Assembly (NCBI GenBank): GCA_012800565.1
Contig: JAAZIZ010000377.1
Span: 1 to 5,907, forward strand
Direction of reading: 5' to 3'
Source of the DNA: Lentisphaerota bacterium
GTDB lineage: Bacteria > Verrucomicrobiota > Lentisphaeria > Oligosphaerales > Oligosphaeraceae
Length of the DNA: 5,907 nucleotides
Of the stretch, positions 1-5,907 are shown piece after piece (positions within the stretch are counted from its first letter, which is position 1; the number at the start of each line of letters is the position of its first letter). The notes under the pieces are model-generated. The model was given only the letters and a program-made list of their open reading frames with translations. It was not told the origin of the DNA and searched no databases. The position numbers and the translations under genes are program-made.

Positions 1-2
1 CG

Positions 3-563
3 TTCAAACCCTCCCGGCTGTATCTGTTTGATACAGGGAATGGTGACACCTATTCGGGGGACGACCGTCCGTCTTTCACTCAACAGTTACAGCAAAAATC
101 CCGGATCAATATCGGCAGATTGCCCGTACCCGTATCGGCGGGCTGTCCAGACACCCTACGCGGCCTCGCGGTGCTGGGAAAACTTCTGCCCATGCGCCCT
201 GATGCGGCGCTGCTTAACCTCGGCCCCCTGGAACTGCAGTCCGGCCTCAGTCCGGAAAGATGGTGCCGGACGCTGTTGTTTATGAGTCAGGTCTGCCAGA
301 CGGCCAACATCACGCCTGTTCTGATGACCTGGCCGCCGCAGCCAGGCATCAGCAGCAGCACTGCGAGGCAAAGTGCACTGCTCATTAAAGAGCTGGGCCT
401 GGCCCTCGGAATCCCGGTAATTGACCTGTATTCAGCCCATCTTCAGGAGGGTATCACCATCCACGACTGGTTCCGCAATGAATTCGCCGAACATCTCACG
501 CCAGACGCAACCGGGCAGACTTGGCTGGCGGGCAAAATCAGCACAGCTTTGCACATGCCATAA
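3..563 (+). CDS. SGNH/GDSL hydrolase-like protein, C-terminal part (5' end outside window)
   Basis: The frame is open from base 3 to a TAA at 561-563, giving 186 visible residues with no stop, so the true start lies left of the window; the internal TTG at 120 is not a convincing start. The layout follows an SGNH/GDSL esterase fold: a beta-strand plus GDS-like loop (LYLFDTGNGDT, residues 7-16), an N-x-G turn (36-38), a strand ending in LGPLE (73-77) where block III normally reads GxND, a helix, a strand ending in TWPPQP (109-114), and a final HLTPDATGQTWLAGKI helix (164-179) like block V. Family members are Ser-His hydrolases acting on acyl or acetyl esters, often on carbohydrates. Here the nucleophile loop reads GDT or DTG, the block III Asn is replaced, and the Asp three residues before the His is Phe. 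Activity is therefore doubtful. It could be a second, non-catalytic domain of a longer protein. Fold assignment is moderately sure; function is not. Confidence 0.6.
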   Translation, partial: FKPSRLYLFDTGNGDTYSGDDRPSFTQQLQQKSRINIGRLPVPVSAGCPDTLRGLAVLGKLLPMRPDAALLNLGPLELQSGLSPERWCRTLLFMSQVCQTANITPVLMTWPPQPGISSSTARQSALLIKELGLALGIPVIDLYSAHLQEGITIHDWFRNEFAEHLTPDATGQTWLAGKISTALHMP

Positions 564-581
564 CTACAGGGCATCAGCCGA

Positions 582-1262
582 TCAGAGGCTACGGTCCTCA
601 TCCTCCAGCACATCCTCCAGGGTGACTCCGATCTTGTGCAAACGCTGGCGGACCTCCCGCTCCAGCCAGGCATCCAGCCAGGCACGCTGTTCTGCAGCAT
701 TCAGCCTCCCCTTGCCATAACGATGCCAGTAATCGGAAAAATGCTCCAGCAGGATTCCGGCAGTGACGGATAGATTCAAACTGTCCACGAAACCGCAAGT
801 CGGGATACGCAGCAGCGCCTGACAGCGCCGCTTCATGGATTCGCTCAAGCCCAAGCACTCATTTCCGATCACCAGCGCCATTCGCTCCGGCGGCACGAAA
901 TTCCGGAAATCGGTGACTCTTTCGCCGTCGGCCACTACCGTACCGACCAGCGTAAAACCGGCGGCGCTGAGTTCATTGCACATCTGTTCTTCGTCATAGT
1001 GCTTGCGGACCTCGACCCAGCGGTCGCTGTACCGGCTGACCTGCCGGCTGCCACGATAGCGCTGGTTCCTGTCCAATAGCAGATGGACAGTCATCAGTCC
1101 GAATGCATCACAGGAGCGCAGGCAGGCTGAGATATTATGGGGATCGACTATCCGGTCACAGACCAAAGTCAAACAGGATAAGCGCCGGGCCAGCACCGCC
1201 GCAAAACGCGCCTGCCGGGTTTCACTTACCGCAGCTGCCAGCAATGATTGATATGTAGGCAT
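582..1262 (-). CDS. trmH: TrmH-like SpoU-family RNA 2'-O-ribose methyltransferase (probably tRNA Gm18)
   Basis: This 226-residue protein is a SpoU/TrmD-superfamily (SPOUT) methyltransferase. Such enzymes move a methyl group from S-adenosylmethionine to a ribose 2'-OH of RNA through a C-terminal trefoil knot. The three SpoU motifs are present: motif 1 PHNISACLRSCDAFG (41-55) with Asn43 and the conserved Arg49; motif 2 ALVIGNECLGLS (129-140) with Asn134-Glu135; motif 3 SLNLSVTAGILLEH (161-174), which forms the SAM-binding knot. The C-terminal helix beginning L-N-A-A-E-Q (187-192) resembles the extension of E. coli TrmH, and there is no L30-like N-terminal RNA-binding domain as in RlmB, so tRNA G18 is the likeliest target. 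That target is inference. I chose the ATG at 1262 because AAAGGA lies 5 bases upstream; a TTG at 1277 would overlap that site. The gene is convergent with the SGNH-like gene (18 bases apart) and divergent from trmO. Confidence 0.88.
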   Translation of the reverse strand: MPTYQSLLAAAVSETRQARFAAVLARRLSCLTLVCDRIVDPHNISACLRSCDAFGLMTVHLLLDRNQRYRGSRQVSRYSDRWVEVRKHYDEEQMCNELSAAGFTLVGTVVADGERVTDFRNFVPPERMALVIGNECLGLSESMKRRCQALLRIPTCGFVDSLNLSVTAGILLEHFSDYWHRYGKGRLNAAEQRAWLDAWLEREVRQRLHKIGVTLEDVLEDEDRSL

Positions 1263-1333
1263 AATTATCCTTTCCAAGGCTGTGAGCCGGCAGACACTCT
1301 GACTTAGTGCAGAACCAGGGTATCAATAACACC
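1263..1333. promoter_or_regulatory. Divergent intergenic region between trmH and trmO
   Basis: These 71 bases must hold the start signals for both tRNA-modification genes. On the minus strand a TTGATA box (1326-1321) could be a -35 for trmH, but I see no good -10 about 17 bases downstream. On the plus strand I see no convincing sigma-70 pair before trmO. Only the trmH ribosome binding site is clear. Assignment as a shared promoter region rests on gene orientation, not on recognised boxes. Confidence 0.4.
1268..1273 (-). promoter_or_regulatory. Ribosome binding site of trmH
   Basis: On the minus strand AAAGGA is followed by a 5-base spacer (TAATT) and the ATG at 1262. It decides the start in favour of this ATG over the in-frame TTG at 1277. 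It is the clearest Shine-Dalgarno sequence in the window; the trmO and ClC starts have none at normal spacing. Confidence 0.7.
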
Positions 1334-2170
1334 ATGATGCTTCAACTCGAACCCATCGGATTCTTTCACACCCAGGCGCAATATCCCTACGATGTCCCCC
1401 GCCAAGGGGTGCTGGCCGCAGGCAATAGCGGCGTCATTGAGCTCCTGCCCGGCAAAGGCTTTGAGCAGGCCTTGGAAGACCTGGACGGCTTCTCCCATCT
1501 CTGGGTGATTTTCTGGTTTCATCTGAACCAGTCCTGGCATGCCAAAGTCCGTCCCCCGCGCCACCGTGAACGCAAGGTCGGAGTCTTTGCCAGCCGCTCG
1601 CCGTACCGACCCAACCCGCTGGGGCTAAGCGTGCTGAAAATCAAAGATATCAACGGCCTGAAAATCCAGGTACAGGATCATGATCTTCTGGATGGCACGC
1701 CAATTCTGGACCTCAAACCATATCTTCCCTACGCCGATTCTTTTCCGGAGGCCAGTGCCGGCTGGACTGCTGCGACTCCGTCCGAGAGCCACTCCGTGCA
1801 CTTCAGTCCTCTGGCCGAACAACAGTTGCAGTGGCTCTCGCAAAATGGCCTGGGCTGCCTGAAGACTTTCCTCTGCGTTCAGCTGGCCAGCGACCCCCTG
1901 AACCCCGCCCGCCACCGCCTGGTCTGCCTGCAGGGATGCACCGCCCTGGCCTACCGCACCTGGCGGGCCTGCTTCAGCATCAACGCACGCGATGTCGAAG
2001 TAGAGGCCATCCTGTCGGGATATTCGTCTACTGAACTGCTGCAGGCCAGCGACCAGTACCACGATAAAGAACTCCACCGCCGCTTCCTGGAAGTCTTCCC
2101 GTACTCCGGCCAAGGTGGCTCAGAACCGCCAGCAACAGAGCTGCAAGGCTCGCTGAAAGATATCAATTAG
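1334..2170 (+). CDS. trmO: TrmO/TsaA family tRNA (N6-threonylcarbamoyladenosine37-N6)-methyltransferase
   Basis: TrmO (formerly TsaA/YaeB, UPF0066) uses S-adenosylmethionine to methylate t6A37 to m6t6A37 in ACY-decoding tRNAs. Counted from the ATG at 1334 the protein has 278 residues. It shows the family features in order: LEPIGFFHT (5-13), the VPRQG segment (21-25), DGFSHLWVIFWFH (51-63), KVRPPR (71-76), the UPF0066 signature GVFASRSPYRPNPLG (83-97), DLLDGTPILDLKPYLPYADS (117-136), and a C-terminal domain with LASDPLNPAR (184-193) and a TWRACFSINARDVEV strand pair (209-223) matching the E. coli C-terminal domain. A tail beyond residue 230 contains DKELHRRFLEVFP (244-256), followed by an apparently unstructured end. 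The start is uncertain: ATG at 1334 or 1337, or GTG at 1307 (nine residues longer). The N-terminal alignment favours the ATGs, but AGGG is 13 bases away. The gene is divergent from trmH, and its stop overlaps the ClC stop. Confidence 0.9.
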   Translation: MMLQLEPIGFFHTQAQYPYDVPRQGVLAAGNSGVIELLPGKGFEQALEDLDGFSHLWVIFWFHLNQSWHAKVRPPRHRERKVGVFASRSPYRPNPLGLSVLKIKDINGLKIQVQDHDLLDGTPILDLKPYLPYADSFPEASAGWTAATPSESHSVHFSPLAEQQLQWLSQNGLGCLKTFLCVQLASDPLNPARHRLVCLQGCTALAYRTWRACFSINARDVEVEAILSGYSSTELLQASDQYHDKELHRRFLEVFPYSGQGGSEPPATELQGSLKDIN

Positions 2171-3891
2171 AGCATTTCTGTCTTGTCATGCAGCATTTCC
2201 CGGTAGTAATCCAGCACCGCTCCTTTATCCAGGAAGCCGACAAAGGCACCGTCTTGCAGCACCGGCAAAACACGCCAGGCGCTGCTGTCGAAAGCATTGA
2301 CAGCCTCCGCCAGAGTATTTTCCGGCTGCAAAATCTGGTTCGGGACATGCATCAGATCACAGGCCAGGATATTGTCGTCGAATAAAGTTTTTTGATACAG
2401 GGGGCGCAGTTCGTCCGCCATAACCATGCCGGCCAGGCTGCCGTCTTCCGTCAATACCGGAAAGACACTGAACGCTGACCGGACAACAGCCTGCTGCATG
2501 GTGCGCAAAGTATCATTCGGCTGGAAGGCAATAAAATTCCGGTCCAGCAGAGCTGCGGCCTTGATCTGGGAAAGCAGGCGCAGCTCGACCTGCTCATCTG
2601 CCTGCTCTCCACGGCTGATCAAAATCGACTTATACAGACTGTGTCCGGACAGACTCCGGCAAACAAATGTGGACAAGGCCGCAACCAGCATCAGGGGTAT
2701 CAGCAGAGAAAAACTGCCGGTAAGCTCAGCAGTCAGGAAAATTCCGCTCAGAGGCGCGTGCATCACCCCGGCCAGCACCCCGCCCATGCCCAGACAAATA
2801 AACACCTGCGGTGACAAATCCTGCAACCCTAACAAGGTCAGGATGGCATACAGCAGATAGCCCAAAAATGCCCCGCAGAATAAAGACGGACCAAATATCC
2901 CGCCGTCACCACCGCTTTCCAGGAAAAGCACTGAGACCACCGGTTTGAGCAACAACAATAATAACAGCAGCACCACCATGGACCAGGGCTGATGCTCCAA
3001 GCTGACTTTCGGGAGACCGGCCAAGGCTCCAGTGAGGCTCCCCTGCCCCAGGCTTGCAATATGGTCGTAGCCCTCGCCTTTCAGGCAGGGAAACAGCAAA
3101 AAAACGACATACAGGACGAGTCCTCCGGCAACTGCCCGCTTCCAGACCGAGGGAATTTTCTCCAGGCGTTTTGCCAGCACTAATGAGCATTTGATAAGAT
3201 ATGCGGCAAACCCTCCGGCCAACACTCCCAGCAGCAGATAGTACTGCAGCTGATCATAACTCCAGACCGGCGCTACTTGCACAAAAGAATGGGTGGTCCA
3301 GATTGCCGAAGCCACCACTGAGCCTGTGGCGGAGGCAATCAGCAGCGGCACCAGCACCGAGTGGGAAAAAGTCGGCAGGAGCACCTCGCAGGCAAACATG
3401 GTTCCGGCCACCGGACTGGCAAAAACTGCGGCAATGCCGGCTCCGCCTCCACAGGCCAGCAGCAGCACTTTCTGGTCCCGCTTCAACTTCAATAACTTGC
3501 CCAAGTTTGAACCTATGGCTGAACCGGTCAATGCGATTGGGGCTTCCAAGCCGGCAGAGCCCCCTAAACCGACTGCCATGCCACTGGTGAGAATATGCCC
3601 GAAAGTATGATAGAATGGAACGTTACCATCACCGTTGTGGGTGCTGTAGATCACTCCGGACAGGCTTTTGTCATAATGCTTGCGCCGATAAATCCAGCGC
3701 ACCAGGAACAGACAGAGGAAAATGCCCGCCACCGGCAGTGCGGGCGCTACCCATACCATCCCCGGGTGCCAGGCAACCAGGCTGGCGGCAAACTCGCGAC
3801 AAGCGTGAGCAATGCTTTTAAGCAACACTGCCGCCAAACCGGCAACGACACCGGTCAGCGCACATAAAAATAACAGTACCCTTCTGCTCAT
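2167..3891 (-). CDS. ClC-family chloride channel or H+/anion exchanger with two CBS domains
   Basis: This 574-residue inner-membrane protein has the ClC transporter fold (about 1-425) followed by a cytoplasmic pair of CBS domains (about 445-500 and 507-565), which in other proteins bind adenine nucleotides and regulate transport. Ion-pathway landmarks are visible: the selectivity loop equivalent to GSGIP reads LSGVI (77-81); the gating-glutamate motif reads GLEAP (114-118, Glu116); GIFAP reads GIFGP (331-335); and the central tyrosine is kept in GHSLYKSIL (Tyr420). At the site of the internal proton glutamate of E. coli ClC the sequence is FACEV (166-170), with Val170, as in many CBS-bearing bacterial members and in animal ClC channels. 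Channel versus exchanger, and the anion, cannot be settled here. A run of eight leucines lies at 308-315. The ATG at 3891 starts just before helix A; no Shine-Dalgarno is seen (GGAG is about 20 bases or more away). The gene lies 72 bases downstream of the glycoside hydrolase, and its stop overlaps that of trmO. Confidence 0.92.
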   Translation of the reverse strand: MSRRVLLFLCALTGVVAGLAAVLLKSIAHACREFAASLVAWHPGMVWVAPALPVAGIFLCLFLVRWIYRRKHYDKSLSGVIYSTHNGDGNVPFYHTFGHILTSGMAVGLGGSAGLEAPIALTGSAIGSNLGKLLKLKRDQKVLLLACGGGAGIAAVFASPVAGTMFACEVLLPTFSHSVLVPLLIASATGSVVASAIWTTHSFVQVAPVWSYDQLQYYLLLGVLAGGFAAYLIKCSLVLAKRLEKIPSVWKRAVAGGLVLYVVFLLFPCLKGEGYDHIASLGQGSLTGALAGLPKVSLEHQPWSMVVLLLLLLLLKPVVSVLFLESGGDGGIFGPSLFCGAFLGYLLYAILTLLGLQDLSPQVFICLGMGGVLAGVMHAPLSGIFLTAELTGSFSLLIPLMLVAALSTFVCRSLSGHSLYKSILISRGEQADEQVELRLLSQIKAAALLDRNFIAFQPNDTLRTMQQAVVRSAFSVFPVLTEDGSLAGMVMADELRPLYQKTLFDDNILACDLMHVPNQILQPENTLAEAVNAFDSSAWRVLPVLQDGAFVGFLDKGAVLDYYREMLHDKTEML

Positions 3892-3926
3892 GAAATAGTT
3901 GTTTTTTGAACGACTCCTAACCTCAA

Positions 3927-3932
3927 TGTCAA
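3927..3932 (-). promoter_or_regulatory. Possible -35 box for the ClC gene
   Basis: On the minus strand TTGACA, a perfect sigma-70 -35 consensus, lies 35 bases before the ClC start codon. The sequence 16-18 bases downstream is TTCAAAA, a poor -10, so this is only a candidate. The box directly follows the terminator-like hairpin of the upstream hydrolase gene and shares its T-tract, which would let ClC start afresh after the upstream transcript ends. Confidence 0.3.
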
Positions 3933-3949
3933 AACTGCCAACCGGGCAG
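3931..3949 (-). terminator. Small terminator-like hairpin after the glycoside hydrolase gene
   Basis: Read on the minus strand, CTGCC-CGGTT-GGCAG-TTTT forms a 5-base-pair GC-rich stem with a 5-base loop and four Ts, starting 14 bases after the hydrolase stop codon. The position suits rho-independent termination. The stem and T-tract are short, so it may be weak. Confidence 0.4.
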
Positions 3950-3963
3950 AAAGCCGTGCCGGA

Positions 3964-5907
3964 TCATTCCAGCGGAGTTATTTTCACGGCAATGCTCTGA
4001 GTGAATTCAGGCAGCCGGACACTGACTTTTTCCCCCTCGGCACTGACTTTTAACTGCTGTTGTTCCCGGGTATTGCCGTTCTGACAGTCCCAGACGATCA
4101 GATTGTAGTCACCCGGAGTCAGGCTGATTCCAGTCAGCATCCGGTCTTTCTGCGTTTGCGGCAGAAGATTCTCCTGCTCGGAGTAGAAATAGTCAGTATC
4201 GAACAGCCAGGCGTAATAACGGTCAGCGGAGTACATCTCATTAACCGACAGGGGCGCCTCCGGCATGGCATAATGCTTGAGGCTCAGGCCGCGGCGGTCC
4301 TCGTGGGCAGCAAAACGGCTGATGCTGCGGTAATAATAGTACAAATCCTTGTCCTCCAGCAGCGCAAACCACCAGTACAGGGGCAGGATGGCCGCCTCAT
4401 TGAACAACCCTGTCCAAAGACCAATCTCTACTTGCCGCATCAGATTACCCATGCTGTCCGCATACGACGAACCGCCGAATTCTGTGATTACCAGCGGCTT
4501 TTCCCATTTGCGGGCATAACTGACTCCGGTTCGCAGCATATCCACCAGTGCCTTAGTACCTCCGCCCAGGGAATAATAAGCATCCGTGGTCAGAAAATCC
4601 AGCTCCGGCAAGGTCGCGATAGCATCATTGATGCGATGGTAGCCCAGCATCCAGTGGGTGGTCACCGGATGTTGATAGATATCGATGCTCTTCAGGAATG
4701 CCCCCATCTCGGCATGCCAGGCCGCGACACTGGGATGATGGTAAAACTCAATGGTCGGACCGGTCAGATCGACCTCAGTGAACAGTTTCCAGCTCAGCAG
4801 ACGGTCGCTCGCCCCCCAGCGGGAAACGATATATCTGGTAACATTGCGGAAAGCCTCTTTGGCCTGCTCTGAGGTATAAAAATCCTCACATTTTTCCAGG
4901 AAGCCCCCGCAGTTGACATTATAGGGATTGCGCTCCCATTCAGTATCATAGACCATCCCGAATTTACCGTGGTTGTTCAGGGCCAGAATCAGATAGATAT
5001 CGTTCTCCTCGGCCAGCCTCAGGATATAGTCGAGCATCCAGGCCCGATACTGGTTATAATGCCCGACACCATGGAAACCCGGCGCGTCGTTGATCCACTC
5101 CAGTGCCAGCCACCAGGACGACATCCAGACCTCGACCACATTGATGCCCTGCTGGCGGTATTTGCGGAACAAATGCTCATAAGCCGACAGCCCCATATCC
5201 TGCCAGTTGGAATACGGTGCCACCTGCTGATAACGGTTGTCGAAAGGTGAGCGGACATTCACCCCCAGCCCCCAGAAAGGAGCGCCGTTGTCGAACTTCA
5301 TAAAGGCTTTGTGCTGGGTATCGCAGCGCACGAATCCCGGCCAGGGACGGGCGTCCTCACGCGCCGTGAAAGTCATGGGCGCAAAGGGTATTTCCCGGCC
5401 ATCGACAGTGGCGGAAATCTGAATGGAATACTCCCCCTCAATACGGGGGCAGTAGCGCAATTTGTAGCACGGCTTGCCAGCAGGGGTCAGACAGCGGGTC
5501 TTGTCCCATTCGGTAGCATCATAGAGAAAATCTTCGTAATAAAATCCGGAGATATTCTCCGTCTGCCCGTTAGGCAGAGTGATCGCAGCACTTATCCGGG
5601 CAGAGTTCCAGGAAAATGGCTGCCGCGGCCAGGTGCTCAGACGAAAACTGAACTCAATACATCCGCCTACAAAAGGGCGGCGGGGCGCAAATGACAAGTC
5701 GTACACCTGATGCTGCGGCGACAGCTCCTCTTTCAGCAGTCGCAACGAAAGCAGCTCTGCCGTGCCGGTGAAAGAATCGTCGGCACCGGTATCCAGCTCC
5801 CAGGCGCAACCGATTTCCAGCAGCAGCGCACAAGTCAGAGCATTCCAAGGCCGGGAATGGCCCACACTCGACCAGGTATCCTCTGCCCCTCGTCCGGTGA
5901 TAGGCAG
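3964..5907 (-). CDS. DUF5060-type glycoside hydrolase with clan GH-A-like barrel, 3' part (5' end outside window)
   Basis: The frame is open from the right edge to a TGA at 3966-3964, giving 647 visible residues; the GTG at 5865 is internal, so the start lies outside. Counting the first visible codon as residue 1, about 1-60 look like the end of a beta-rich domain. Residues 66-183 form a DUF5060-like beta-sandwich, from YDLSF to FTARED with GEYSI near its end. Residues 190-555 form a (beta/alpha)8-type barrel: FWGLGVNVRSP (211-221), a Trp-rich stretch EVWMSSWW (259-266), SWKLFTEVDL (372-381) with likely acid/base Glu378, TTDAYYSLGG, and LVITEFGG (472-479) with likely nucleophile Glu476. A C-terminal beta domain (589-647) starts around LTGISLTPGDYN. 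Such proteins are usually exported glycan hydrolases, by a retaining mechanism in clan GH-A. The substrate is not readable. The acid/base Glu is preceded by Thr rather than the usual Asn. Three Cys at 139, 147 and 153 cluster in the beta-sandwich. Family membership is fairly sure; the exact GH family is not. Confidence 0.82.
   Translation of the reverse strand: MPITGRGAEDTWSSVGHSRPWNALTCALLLEIGCAWELDTGADDSFTGTAELLSLRLLKEELSPQHQVYDLSFAPRRPFVGGCIEFSFRLSTWPRQPFSWNSARISAAITLPNGQTENISGFYYEDFLYDATEWDKTRCLTPAGKPCYKLRYCPRIEGEYSIQISATVDGREIPFAPMTFTAREDARPWPGFVRCDTQHKAFMKFDNGAPFWGLGVNVRSPFDNRYQQVAPYSNWQDMGLSAYEHLFRKYRQQGINVVEVWMSSWWLALEWINDAPGFHGVGHYNQYRAWMLDYILRLAEENDIYLILALNNHGKFGMVYDTEWERNPYNVNCGGFLEKCEDFYTSEQAKEAFRNVTRYIVSRWGASDRLLSWKLFTEVDLTGPTIEFYHHPSVAAWHAEMGAFLKSIDIYQHPVTTHWMLGYHRINDAIATLPELDFLTTDAYYSLGGGTKALVDMLRTGVSYARKWEKPLVITEFGGSSYADSMGNLMRQVEIGLWTGLFNEAAILPLYWWFALLEDKDLYYYYRSISRFAAHEDRRGLSLKHYAMPEAPLSVNEMYSADRYYAWLFDTDYFYSEQENLLPQTQKDRMLTGISLTPGDYNLIVWDCQNGNTREQQQLKVSAEGEKVSVRLPEFTQSIAVKITPLE

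Noticed and set aside
120..122. TTG as start of the SGNH-like gene
   Set aside because: The frame is open and fold-consistent upstream to the window edge, and no ribosome binding site precedes the TTG.
554..575. Possible bidirectional hairpin (ATGCC/GGCAT) between the SGNH-like gene and trmH
   Set aside because: The stem is only five base pairs with a long loop and no T-tract on either strand.
662..684. Tandem copies of CCAGCCAGGCA
   Set aside because: Only two 11-base copies separated by one base; they encode the helical AWLDAWLE of TrmH and need no repeat function. A similar string at 339-350 looks coincidental.
1625..2113. A 162-codon minus-strand open frame opposite trmO
   Set aside because: It is antisense to well-conserved TrmO motifs and has low-complexity, unfamily-like composition; it is a shadow frame.
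2945..2968. Repetitive CAA/AAT/AAC/CAG stretch resembling a microsatellite
   Set aside because: It encodes eight leucines in a ClC membrane helix with mixed codons (CTG, TTA, TTG, CTC), so it is not a pure repeat prone to slippage.
4060..4872. A 270-codon plus-strand open frame opposite the glycoside hydrolase gene
   Set aside because: It lies wholly antisense to a strongly family-like protein, its translation shows no recognisable domain, and long antisense frames are common in GC-rich coding DNA.

Overview
The window carries five protein genes and almost no spare DNA. Gene density is high, base composition is moderately GC-rich, and I see no tRNA, rRNA, CRISPR array, insertion sequence or phage gene. 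A large exported-type glycoside hydrolase with a DUF5060-like beta domain next to housekeeping tRNA-modification genes would fit a polysaccharide-degrading bacterium of the Planctomycetes-Verrucomicrobia-Lentisphaerae type. That placement is a guess from gene content, not something the sequence proves.

Layout, left to right: (1) the 3' end of a plus-strand gene for an SGNH/GDSL-hydrolase-like protein (3-563) whose catalytic blocks look degraded; (2) trmH on the minus strand (582-1262), an RNA 2'-O-ribose methyltransferase, convergent with gene 1 and only 18 bases from it; (3) trmO/tsaA on the plus strand (1334-2170), a tRNA-N6-threonylcarbamoyladenosine methyltransferase, divergent from trmH across about 71 bases; (4) a ClC-type anion channel or exchanger with two C-terminal CBS domains on the minus strand (2167-3891), whose stop codon interlocks with that of trmO; (5) the 3' portion of a large minus-strand glycoside hydrolase gene (3964-5907), whose reading frame runs open off the right edge. 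Both outer genes are cut by the window.

The two tRNA modifiers form a natural divergent pair: TrmH is expected to 2'-O-methylate G18 in the D-loop and TrmO to methylate t6A37 in the anticodon loop. The ClC gene is downstream of the glycoside hydrolase on the same strand. The 72-base gap between them holds a small terminator-like hairpin and a TTGACA box, so ClC is probably transcribed separately. Nothing indicates that the five genes form one pathway.

No clearly new system is visible. The points most worth checking are the apparently inactive SGNH domain, the Thr-Glu in place of Asn-Glu at the hydrolase acid/base site, and the ClC protein that keeps the gating Glu and central Tyr but has Val at the internal proton-glutamate position.
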